From contig CALBSL010000082.1 in assembly GCA_937968025.1 (NCBI GenBank), forward strand, positions 1 to 5,188: a stretch of 5,188 bases of DNA, read 5' to 3'. The stretch comes from an uncultured bacterium (GTDB lineage: Bacteria; Patescibacteriota; Patescibacteriia; 2-12-FULL-60-25). This document shows, piece by piece, positions 1 through 5,160 of this stretch. Position numbers and translations under genes: made by a program. The notes beneath the pieces are model-generated. The model saw only the letters and a program-made list of their open reading frames with translations, was not told the origin of the DNA and did no database searches. How positions within the stretch are numbered: the first letter of the stretch is position 1; every line of letters starts with the position of its first letter.

Positions 1-1472
1 GCCCGGTTGGCGAGATCTTCTAATCGACCCTGTACCGATGGCGCCATACGAGCTACCTCTTCCAACAGCGCCGAACGACGTTCGTCGACACGAGCAAGGG
101 CCACCGCCGAATCAGATCGACGACGCTCGAGCGTAAATCGATCCCGTTCGAGCTGCGTACGCAAACGTTCAGCCTCAAGTTGCGATGATTGCGCCGTGCG
201 TTCTGCCTGCTGAATACGCTGAATCTCCGCATCAGCAGTACGAATCTGCGTCGCTAGTTGCTGTTCACGTGGCACGAGACGGGCGAACGCCTCCTCGATG
301 TCCGTGCTTTCAACGGGTCGAGCCAGGTCAGGAGCGGGTCGTTCGAGATCGGCCAAGAGCGAAGCAAGCGCATCTCGTGACGCGCGCAACCGAGCCGAGA
401 GCTCCCCCGCCTCCAGCGAGGATGATCCCTCGCTTAAAAAACGAAGGTCCTGAAAAATACGCTGAACTCGTTCGACAATCTTGGACAATGGGAGCGGAGA
501 CCAGGCCTGCTCCGCTTTCGCTTTTCGGACGGCGAGCTCTGTTTGAAGATGGGAGCGCTCATCCTGCAGCGCCCGCTGTTCGCGCGACCATCCCGCGATC
601 TGTTCACGGAGCACCCGTACCTCTGGAGGCTCTCCGGCGCTTACCTGAATTGTTACAGGCGGAAGAGCCGTCAGACGGTCGGTGATCACCCGTTCCTCTT
701 CGGCAATCGCACGCGCGGTTCGTTCGGCCTGCTCCGCTTCTTGACGCAGCCTGCGCCATTCAGCGCCATACCAACGTTCCTCGAGGGCGGCGAGTTCCTG
801 CTCCATCGAAGCTCGTTCATCGCGGCGCGCTACCTGTTTTCGGAGCGTCTCCAGACGCGGCAAGAGTTCATTCAGCAAGGTTCGGGACTGGTCCACATTC
901 CGCTTCGCTTCATCAATTCTGCGGAGCGCTTGTTCGCGTCGAAGCTGAAATGGCCGCACACCAAATGCCTCATCAAAAAACACCTTTCGTTCGGAAGGAC
1001 TTGCCGAGAGCACCTGATCCACCATCCCCTGCCCAATCACCGCATATGATCGTTGCGCGATCCCAATCTGCGCCAACAGCAACGACACCTCAGACAATTT
1101 TGCTGCCTCTCCATTAATCTCATATTCAGAACGACCATCACGATCCAATCGACGAGTCAGCGCGATTTCTTCAAACGCAATCTCCGGATGAGAATCGTTT
1201 TCGAGCACCATCGTCACCTCCGCAAACCCACTCCGCGCACGACTCCCTGATCCAGAAAAAATCACGTCTTCGGACGCTTTTCCGCGGAGCAGGCGGACGC
1301 TCTGCTCCCCCATCACCCAACGGATGGCATCTGCCGCATTCGACTTCCCAGAGCCGTTTGGACCGACAATCACGGTAAGCCCACCTTGGCCAGTTTTTGG
1401 CTCAATAAACAGAAAAGTGGTCTTTTGTGCAAAGGTTTTAAATCCCTGAACCTCCAGACGCTTCACGTGCAT
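1..1472 (-). CDS. smc: Chromosome segregation protein SMC, N-terminal part (runs off the left edge)
   Basis: This is the N-terminal 490 codons of an SMC ATPase, the DNA-organising subunit of the bacterial condensin complex SMC-ScpAB. The minus-strand frame is open from an ATG at 1472-1470 to the window edge, with no stop. Seen: an opening MHVKRLEVQGFKTFA, Walker A GPNGSGKS at residues 37-44, IRWVMGEQS at 50-58, an arginine at 63 at the position of the head DNA-sensing Arg, EDVIFSGS at 68-75, and Q-loop GQG with Gln148. After about residue 180 a long Glu/Arg/Gln-rich coiled coil follows. It is broken by Pro-rich stretches near 271-283, 325-329 and 379-385. Compared with Bacillus subtilis SMC, the strand before Walker A has about six extra residues. 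The hinge, second coil, signature motif and Walker B would lie to the left. No Shine-Dalgarno precedes the ATG. RecN and SbcC are less likely because the GEQS and IFSGS blocks are SMC-specific. The family call is near certain. Confidence 0.95.
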   Translation of the reverse strand, partial: MHVKRLEVQGFKTFAQKTTFLFIEPKTGQGGLTVIVGPNGSGKSNAADAIRWVMGEQSVRLLRGKASEDVIFSGSGSRARSGFAEVTMVLENDSHPEIAFEEIALTRRLDRDGRSEYEINGEAAKLSEVSLLLAQIGIAQRSYAVIGQGMVDQVLSASPSERKVFFDEAFGVRPFQLRREQALRRIDEAKRNVDQSRTLLNELLPRLETLRKQVARRDERASMEQELAALEERWYGAEWRRLRQEAEQAERTARAIAEEERVITDRLTALPPVTIQVSAGEPPEVRVLREQIAGWSREQRALQDERSHLQTELAVRKAKAEQAWSPLPLSKIVERVQRIFQDLRFLSEGSSSLEAGELSARLRASRDALASLLADLERPAPDLARPVESTDIEEAFARLVPREQQLATQIRTADAEIQRIQQAERTAQSSQLEAERLRTQLERDRFTLERRRSDSAVALARVDERRSALLEEVARMAPSVQGRLEDLANR

Positions 1473-1478
1473 AGCAGT

Positions 1479-1506
1479 AGGGTACCACGCCACAACGAGC
1501 TTGCAA
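1479..1506 (-). promoter_or_regulatory. Candidate extended -10 promoter for smc
   Basis: A possible -35 box, TTGCAA (1506-1501), is 16 bp from a -10-like TACCCT (1484-1479). An extended -10 TG precedes the -10 at 1487-1486. Only six bases separate the -10 from the smc ATG, so initiation would fall on or next to the start codon. It sits downstream of the VOC gene's terminator, where an independent smc promoter is expected. The -10 matches consensus at only three positions, so this is a weak prediction. Confidence 0.3.
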
Positions 1507-1511
1507 CCTAT

Positions 1512-1533
1512 AAAAAAACCCTGAGAATCAGGG
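1512..1533 (-). terminator. Intrinsic terminator of the VOC gene
   Basis: Read on the minus strand, CCCTGA, loop TTC, TCAGGG is followed at once by seven T residues (1518-1512). This is a classic rho-independent terminator with a short six-pair stem. The TGA stop codon of the VOC gene (1530-1528) overlaps the loop-proximal end of the 3' arm region in this hairpin. The plus strand has no T-run after the stem, so termination acts only on minus-strand transcription. It should separate the VOC transcript from smc. Confidence 0.85.
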
Positions 1534-2172
1534 CCCGTGAGCAGGAACGAGTCGAACCAGTCGACCGTCAGGATCTCTCAGTTCCGAGGTCAGAATGTTG
1601 AACGGACCAAATCCGGCCTTGTTGAGATTATCGACGGCGCTTGCCGTGGGGCCCACCACACGGAGAGTGATGTCCCAGCTGCACGCCGTCCCCCACCCTT
1701 CCACAAATGGCACGAGCGCTGAACCACACAGGAGGAGAATGGGTTGCGACTCATCTCCACCAACCGTCCAAGCTCCCAGCAGCTCATAGAAACGGACGGT
1801 TTGTTTGACGTCGAGGCAGAAGATCGGCTCACCCAGGCACCCCACCGCAAACCCATTGCCAAACGGATCGCGGAGGACCCCGTCAAAGCCGAGCGCCCCA
1901 TCAAAACCACGCTCCTTGAGACGCATGATCGGAGGGATAAGCTCCCGAATCAAGAGCGCTCCGTACTTGGGGCCCGGCTCATCACCCTCTCGCCACTCTA
2001 CGAGACGCAGCGTCGTTACTCCCGCCAACCGGAACAAAAACCCCTTCCTCCCATTATGCATACATGCCACCAGAGCCGACTCACCTCCGAGCGCCCCGTA
2101 GAACCGTCGCGTCAGGTTCCGATCTCGAAAGAAGAATTCGACCAACGTTCGTGACTCATCACCCTCTTCCAT
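1528..2172 (-). CDS. Two-module VOC superfamily protein (glyoxalase/bleomycin-resistance fold)
   Basis: The 214-aa product contains two beta-alpha-beta-beta-beta modules of the vicinal oxygen chelate superfamily in tandem. Module 1 covers roughly residues 10-112, with RDRNLTRRFYGALGGE at 16-31 and LRDPFGNGFAV at 100-110. Module 2 covers roughly 115-211, with VRFYELLGAW at 126-135 and LRDPDGRLVRLV at 198-209. The F-Y-x-x-L-G and D-P-x-G blocks are the hallmarks of the family, whose members include glyoxalase I, ring-cleaving dioxygenases and drug-binding resistance proteins. The substrate cannot be predicted. In metal-dependent members a Glu follows the D-P-x-G block as a metal ligand. Here the equivalent positions appear to be Ala109 and Arg207, so a non-catalytic ligand-binding role is possible. 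The ATG is supported by a strong Shine-Dalgarno five bases upstream. There is no signal peptide or membrane segment. The gene has its own promoter and terminator and is therefore probably monocistronic. Confidence 0.82.
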   Translation of the reverse strand: MEEGDESRTLVEFFFRDRNLTRRFYGALGGESALVACMHNGRKGFLFRLAGVTTLRLVEWREGDEPGPKYGALLIRELIPPIMRLKERGFDGALGFDGVLRDPFGNGFAVGCLGEPIFCLDVKQTVRFYELLGAWTVGGDESQPILLLCGSALVPFVEGWGTACSWDITLRVVGPTASAVDNLNKAGFGPFNILTSELRDPDGRLVRLVPAHGP

Positions 2173-2177
2173 GCTAG

Positions 2178-2184
2178 CCTCCCT
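2178..2184 (-). promoter_or_regulatory. Shine-Dalgarno site of the VOC gene
   Basis: AGGGAGG (2184-2178) lies five bases before the ATG at 2172 on the minus strand. It fixes the start of the VOC gene. It is the only strong Shine-Dalgarno in the window, which makes the absence of one before smc, clpP and the 260-aa gene stand out. Confidence 0.85.
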
Positions 2185-2193
2185 AGAACGATC

Positions 2194-2229
2194 TGTGTCG
2201 CCGTCGGGAAGGTAGCAGAATCCGACACA
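2194..2229. repeat. Inverted repeat flanking the VOC promoter -10, possible operator
   Basis: TGTGTCG at 2194-2200 is the exact reverse complement of CGACACA at 2223-2229, with 22 bp between. The two half-sites bracket the -10 box and the predicted transcription start of the VOC gene, a plausible place for a repressor. A seven-base pair at this spacing can also arise by chance, so the role is inferred only. Confidence 0.3.
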
Positions 2230-2237
2230 TCTGTCGA
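2209..2237 (-). promoter_or_regulatory. Sigma70-type promoter of the VOC gene
   Basis: On the minus strand TCGACA (2237-2232, five of six consensus bases) is exactly 17 bp from TACCTT (2214-2209), which is preceded by an extended -10 TGC. Transcription should start near 2202. That gives a leader of about 30 bases containing the Shine-Dalgarno. Confidence 0.6.
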
Positions 2238-2251
2238 CCCCTCCCCCGGGG

Positions 2252-2281
2252 TTGCCAACCCTCCCAAAATCTGGGCAAGAT
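2252..2281 (+). promoter_or_regulatory. Candidate promoter for rbfA-nrnA
   Basis: TTGCCA (2252-2257, five of six) lies 18 bp before CAAGAT (2276-2281, three of six), which is seven bases before the rbfA ATG. A promoter is needed here because the upstream gene is divergent. The -10 is poor, so the exact site is uncertain. A five-base inverted repeat, TTGCC (2252-2256) and GGCAA (2274-2278), overlaps both boxes and could be an operator or chance. Confidence 0.35.
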
Positions 2282-2288
2282 AGGGCAT

Positions 2289-2648
2289 ATGTCTTTCCGC
2301 ATGGAATCAGGGTTTGAACGCCTCCGCGAAGCGATGGCCGAGGTGTTTAGCGAACGCATCGAGTTCCCCCTCGGGAGCTTTGTCACGGTGTTAAAGGCGA
2401 AAATGACCGCCAATACCGCTCATGCCGCATTCACCCTCTCCGTTATGCCGGTATCTATGGAGGAAGAGGTGCTGAAAACCCTCGAGCGCAATATGCGTGA
2501 CCTTAAGGACTCCCTCGCCCAGAAGCTCCGATTGCGCCGTATTCCAAAGCTGCACTTCATGTTTGATCATACCGAAGATCGCGCCGCTCAAATCGATGAA
2601 CTGATCAACAAAGCGCTTGCAGAAGACCGCAACGCCAACCATGATTGA
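2289..2648 (+). CDS. rbfA: Ribosome-binding factor A (30S maturation)
   Basis: The 119-aa product fits RbfA in length and pattern. RbfA is a single KH-like domain protein that binds the 30S subunit near the 5' end of 16S rRNA and helps late maturation. Seen: an N-terminal helix ERLREAMAEVF (10-20), then IEFPLGSFVTVLKAKMT (24-40) as the first strands, the helix pair LERNMRDLKDSLAQKLRLR (65-83), and the highly typical RIPKLHFMFD (84-93) followed by AQIDELINKAL (100-110). By hand alignment, the usual Ala-x-Gly kink between the two helices is Asn-Met-Arg here (68-70), a form I associate with Patescibacteria. The start is ATG at 2289. AGGG lies only three bases upstream, too close for a good Shine-Dalgarno, and an in-frame ATG at 2301 is an alternative. 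The end overlaps the next gene by 8 bp. The order rbfA-nrnA is common in bacteria, though here infB is not upstream. Confidence 0.9.
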   Translation: MSFRMESGFERLREAMAEVFSERIEFPLGSFVTVLKAKMTANTAHAAFTLSVMPVSMEEEVLKTLERNMRDLKDSLAQKLRLRRIPKLHFMFDHTEDRAAQIDELINKALAEDRNANHD

Positions 2649-3621
2649 TACCGGTTTTTCGGAACTCTTGCACCGCCTCCGGCACGCACGTCGGGTACTT
2701 GTCGTATCTGATGGTCGACCCGACGGGGACAGTATCGGCTCATCGACTGCCACCATCGGATGGCTCAAACGCGACTATCCCCATCTCCAGATTCAAGCAT
2801 TTTGCCGAGAGGCCATCCCTCCGTCACTGCTCTCCCTTCCCCACATCCAATCGTTTACGACCGACTTGGGGCTGTTTCGTGAATCTTGGGATCTCATCAT
2901 CATGCACGATGCTTCGAACGTGGAGCATGGCGGGATAGAAGACGCTCTCCCAAACACGCCGCCAGGCTACACCCTCGTTAATATCGATCACCATCACAGC
3001 AACACTCGGTATGGCCAGATAAACATCGTGCAGACCGATGCGTGTGCCACCACCGAAGTTCTTCATCGATGCTGGACGCAAAATGCCATTCACATTGATG
3101 AACGCATGGCGAGCTCGCTCCTCGCCGGTCTGCTCACGGATACCTCCTCGTTCACCAATAGTGGCACGACCGCCTCCAGCCTCGCCATGGCGGCAGATCT
3201 CAAACAACGAGGCGCTCAGTACGCGGAGCTGCAACGCGCGACCCTCTCCCGACAAAGTATCGAAAGCCTACAGCTTTGGGGAACGCTCTTGGCTCGCCTG
3301 CACAAGCGAACGGATCTCAACCTCGCCATCACCTACGCCTTCGCTCATGAGCATGAGTCACTCGATGATGAGGAAGCGCTGAATGGCCTTTCGAATATGC
3401 TCAATGCACGCTGCGGCGACGTCGAAGCGATCATCCTGCTCAAGGAGACGTCGGATGGGTACATCAAAGGGTCGTGCCGCAGCACACAGCGCGATATCTC
3501 CAAATTTTGCGCTATTTTTGGCGGTGGAGGACATAAAAAAGCGTCCGGATTCAAACTCAAAGGAGCGCTCGAGGCACTGCCGAGTGGCGGGGTGCGAGTC
3601 CGCGAGTTTAGCAGTCACTAG
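2641..3621 (+). CDS. nrnA: DHH/DHHA1 phosphoesterase, NrnA-like (oligoribonuclease / pAp phosphatase)
   Basis: The 326-aa product has the layout of NrnA-type proteins, which degrade short RNA oligonucleotides and dephosphorylate 3'-phosphoadenosine 5'-phosphate. The DHH domain covers about residues 1-190. Motif I is SDGRPDGDSIGS (23-34) with Asp28 and Asp30. Motif II centres on Asp90 (IIMHDAS). Motif III is NIDHHHSNTRYG, with Asp116-His117-His118. Motif IV is LLTDTSSF with Asp167. The DHHA1 substrate-binding domain follows, with IKGSCRSTQRDIS and GGGGH at 294-298. In most NrnA proteins motif I begins with a metal-binding His (HxxPDGD). Here that position is Asp24. The ATG at 2641 overlaps the rbfA stop (ATGATTGA), which implies translational coupling. 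A TTG at 2617 could add eight residues but is less likely. The symbol rests on domain order and context, and biochemical specificity within the family cannot be read from sequence. Confidence 0.88.
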   Translation: MIDTGFSELLHRLRHARRVLVVSDGRPDGDSIGSSTATIGWLKRDYPHLQIQAFCREAIPPSLLSLPHIQSFTTDLGLFRESWDLIIMHDASNVEHGGIEDALPNTPPGYTLVNIDHHHSNTRYGQINIVQTDACATTEVLHRCWTQNAIHIDERMASSLLAGLLTDTSSFTNSGTTASSLAMAADLKQRGAQYAELQRATLSRQSIESLQLWGTLLARLHKRTDLNLAITYAFAHEHESLDDEEALNGLSNMLNARCGDVEAIILLKETSDGYIKGSCRSTQRDISKFCAIFGGGGHKKASGFKLKGALEALPSGGVRVREFSSH

Positions 3622-3638
3622 ATTTGACTGCTAATTTT
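3608..3638 (+). terminator. Intrinsic terminator of rbfA-nrnA, overlapping the clpP promoter
   Basis: TTAGCAGTCA (3608-3617) and TGACTGCTAA (3625-3634) form a perfect ten-pair stem around a seven-base loop, followed by TTTT. The TAG stop codon of the NrnA-like gene (3619-3621) lies in the loop. The T-run is short, so some read-through into clpP is possible. The same palindrome could instead or also be a protein-binding operator, because its right arm contains the clpP -35 box. Confidence 0.7.
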
Positions 3639-3652
3639 GGACAGGGTATCCT
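3624..3652 (+). promoter_or_regulatory. Sigma70-type promoter of clpP
   Basis: TTGACT (3624-3629, five of six) is 17 bp from TATCCT (3647-3652, four of six). Seven to nine bases downstream lies the ATG at 3661, so the mRNA probably starts at or within two bases of that codon. The -35 box begins three bases after the preceding stop codon, inside the terminator stem. This is the strongest promoter match in the window. Confidence 0.7.
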
Positions 3653-3660
3653 ATTGGGGT

Positions 3661-4278
3661 ATGAATCCCTACTCTCTCCACGCCGGAATTCAGCCCATGA
3701 ACAACTATCTGGTACCGACCGTTATTGAAAAGACGGCTCTTGGCGAACGTGCATATGATATCTATTCACGACTCCTCAAAGACCGCATCATCATGCTTGG
3801 AACAGACGTGAATGATGATGTAGCGAATATAATCGTAGCACAGCTCTTGTTCTTGGAGAGCCAAGATAGCGAGAAAGACATTAAGCTCTACATCAACTCC
3901 CCTGGTGGCTCCGTCACGGCCGGTCTCGCTATTTACGACGCTATGCAGTACGTAAAGCCAGACGTCCAAACGATCTGCATGGGGATGGCAGCTTCTATGG
4001 GCGCGGTCTTGCTCGCCGGTGGAGCAAAAGGCAAGCGCTTCGCGTTGCCAAATGCAGAAATCATGATTCACCAGCCACTGGGCGGCTTCCAAGGACAAGC
4101 AACCGACATTAAAATCCACGCCGACCGTATCATGAAAGTGAAAGAGACGTTGAATCAGATCCTCGCTAAACACACGGGACAGTCGGTCAAGACGATCGAA
4201 AAAGACGTCGAGCGCGACAACTTCCTCTCCGCAGAAGAAGCAAAAACCTACGGCCTCATCGATAAAGTGATCAGCTAA
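3661..4278 (+). CDS. clpP: ATP-dependent Clp protease proteolytic subunit
   Basis: The product is ClpP, the serine peptidase that forms a double-ring tetradecamer and degrades proteins unfolded by ClpX, ClpA or ClpC. From the ATG at 3661 it is 205 aa, the usual length. Seen: [31 protein letters not shown] (two blocks within 17-47), [16 protein letters not shown] (78-93), nucleophile Ser112 in GMAASMGA, His137 in MIHQP and Asp186 in ERDNFLS. The Ser-His and His-Asp spacings (25 and 49) equal those of Escherichia coli ClpP, so the triad is complete. Residues 1-13 resemble a short removable propeptide before NNYLVP. A second in-frame ATG at 3697 would give 193 aa with only a weak GGAA upstream. 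A TTG at 3637 lies upstream of the predicted transcript start and is rejected. clpX is not the next gene. The downstream neighbour is convergent. Confidence 0.96.
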   Translation: MNPYSLHAGIQPMNNYLVPTVIEKTALGERAYDIYSRLLKDRIIMLGTDVNDDVANIIVAQLLFLESQDSEKDIKLYINSPGGSVTAGLAIYDAMQYVKPDVQTICMGMAASMGAVLLAGGAKGKRFALPNAEIMIHQPLGGFQGQATDIKIHADRIMKVKETLNQILAKHTGQSVKTIEKDVERDNFLSAEEAKTYGLIDKVIS

Positions 4279-4302
4279 AAAAAGACCCCTCAACAAGGGA
4301 TC
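4277..4302 (-). terminator. Intrinsic terminator of the 260-aa gene
   Basis: On the minus strand GATCCCT (4302-4296), loop TGTTG, AGGGGTC (4290-4284) form a seven-pair stem with one G-T wobble, followed by seven T residues (4283-4277). The GA of the TGA stop codon (4303-4301) is the first two bases of the stem. The T-run is also the A-run that overlaps the clpP TAA stop. On the plus strand there is a C-A mismatch and no T-run, so the direction is minus. Confidence 0.8.
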
Positions 4303-5083
4303 AGACGCCTGCGCCTATCCGGCGCAGGTATTCGTTTGGGTTTGCGAACAGCTCGTCATGAGCGAGAAATCGCCGCGGATGCTTTGGACGCAACCGCACA
4401 AATTTCACCGGAACGTTTTCCCACATCATGAAGGACTTGATTCTGCTACCAATGTTCTCCGCCTTCGTCGGATCAGGACAGACCCAGATCGCGTGTGCAT
4501 CCACCGGCATGAGACGCTTGAGCGAACGAAGCTCTTCTTTTGAGGGGATCATGTCCTGAAACAGGAGCGGAAGCGTCGTCTCACCCACCACCGCCTCGAT
4601 TTCCGCCCAGCAGTGCGGGTGATGGGTGACGCTCGCATACCCGGGCTCGTCCCAAAGCGTCACCGTCCGCACAAGATGCATTCCATCCTCCCTCGGAACG
4701 GACATGACCAGATAGTACTCATCAAAAGCCCCAAGCGCATCAACGCTTGAGTTATAACAATCCTCGCGATGAATGAGAAAGTCTTCGAGCTTCTGCTGCG
4801 GCTCGATCTGAATAGGGTCACTAGGCTGCCATCCTTCCGGAAGAGCAAGCACGTACCTCGCGTCGCCATTCCATGAATAGAGCGTGATGTGCTCACGTTC
4901 CGGTCGATGGTCCAGCTTCAGCGATGCGAACGTCAGTGGACTTGCGAGCGCATACTCACCCCGACGGAATTCGGCGCTCTTCAGTCGATCATCTTGGAAT
5001 TCGAAGCCGCTCACTTCCCCACGACGCCAACAATGGTAGAGATATCGCGTAGGATCCTTCGGGTTTTCCGTTGGCCGCGGCAC
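4301..5083 (-). CDS. Uncharacterised 260-aa protein, convergent with clpP
   Basis: I do not recognise this protein. It is 260 aa, soluble in appearance, with no signal peptide or membrane segment. It is rich in Trp (seven) with four Cys, and has a His/Cys cluster THHPHCW at 153-159. The C-terminal part, HAIWVCPDP (197-205), a helix KAENIGSRIKSFMMWEN (207-223), then VPVKFVRLR (224-232), reads like a beta-alpha-beta unit. An Arg/Lys/His-rich tail, RPKHPRRFLAHDE, follows at 232-244. The frame is a long open one on the minus strand whose overlapping frames give only short ORFs. A terminator at its stop and a promoter upstream support it being real. The start is a GTG at 5083-5081. An in-frame TAG lies six codons further upstream (counting to the GTG), and the first internal ATG is at about residue 127, so GTG is the best choice, although no Shine-Dalgarno precedes it. 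No function is proposed. Confidence 0.78.
   Translation of the reverse strand: MPRPTENPKDPTRYLYHCWRRGEVSGFEFQDDRLKSAEFRRGEYALASPLTFASLKLDHRPEREHITLYSWNGDARYVLALPEGWQPSDPIQIEPQQKLEDFLIHREDCYNSSVDALGAFDEYYLVMSVPREDGMHLVRTVTLWDEPGYASVTHHPHCWAEIEAVVGETTLPLLFQDMIPSKEELRSLKRLMPVDAHAIWVCPDPTKAENIGSRIKSFMMWENVPVKFVRLRPKHPRRFLAHDELFANPNEYLRRIGAGV
4308..4337 (+). terminator. Candidate clpP terminator inside the convergent gene
   Basis: CCTGCGCC (4308-4315), loop TATCC, GGCGCAGG (4321-4328) form a perfect, GC-rich eight-pair stem 30 bases after the clpP stop. It is followed by T-rich but interrupted TATTCGTTT. It lies within the last codons of the convergent gene, so the bases also encode Arg-Arg-Ile-Gly-Ala-Gly. 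The imperfect T-run makes its strength uncertain. Confidence 0.45.
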
Positions 5084-5095
5084 GATACGGCGACG

Positions 5096-5124
5096 AGCCT
5101 ACCGGCAGCAAAATAAATAACCAA
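5096..5124 (-). promoter_or_regulatory. Candidate promoter of the 260-aa gene
   Basis: On the minus strand TTGGTT (5124-5119) is 17 bp from TAGGCT (5101-5096). Initiation would fall near 5089, leaving a leader of only about six bases before the GTG. Both boxes are partial matches, and the -35 lies in AT-rich DNA. The prediction is moderate to weak. Confidence 0.35.
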
Positions 5125-5132
5125 AAATAGTC

Positions 5133-5160
5133 TTGAGTTTTGCGTAAAAACGTGTATATT
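5133..5160 (+). promoter_or_regulatory. Candidate promoter reading out of the right edge
   Basis: TTGAGT (5133-5138, four of six) is 16 bp from TATATT (5155-5160, five of six) in a sharply AT-rich stretch. Initiation would be near 5167, and the gene it serves would lie beyond the window. It is divergent from the 260-aa gene. Confidence 0.5.

Noticed and set aside
7..1250. Several plus-strand open frames of 65-168 codons at 7-213, 185-685, 543-1049 and 1053-1250
   Set aside because: They lie antisense to the continuous SMC frame, overlap one another and show no family motif. Their composition (Arg/Ser/Pro-rich) is what an antisense reading of a coiled-coil gene gives.
1744..2154. Plus-strand frame of 136 codons opposite the VOC gene
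   Set aside because: The minus-strand VOC frame has two recognisable modules, a Shine-Dalgarno, a promoter and a terminator. The plus-strand frame has none of these.
2617..2640. TTG start for the NrnA-like protein, eight codons upstream
   Set aside because: The ATG at 2641 overlaps the rbfA stop in the usual coupled manner and matches the family's N-terminus. The TTG has no Shine-Dalgarno.
3608..3634. CtsR-like operator at clpP (AGTCAAA on the minus strand followed three bases later by AGTGACT)
   Set aside because: Only the first heptamer fits the CtsR direct repeat and the second matches poorly. The bases are better explained by the perfect terminator stem, and CtsR is a Firmicutes regulator.
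3637..3660. TTG start for clpP at 3637
   Set aside because: It lies between the -35 and -10 boxes of the predicted promoter and just after the terminator stem, so it would not be on the clpP transcript.
3766..4296. Minus-strand frame of 176 codons opposite clpP
   Set aside because: ClpP on the plus strand is unambiguous, with a complete catalytic triad. The antisense frame has no recognisable features.
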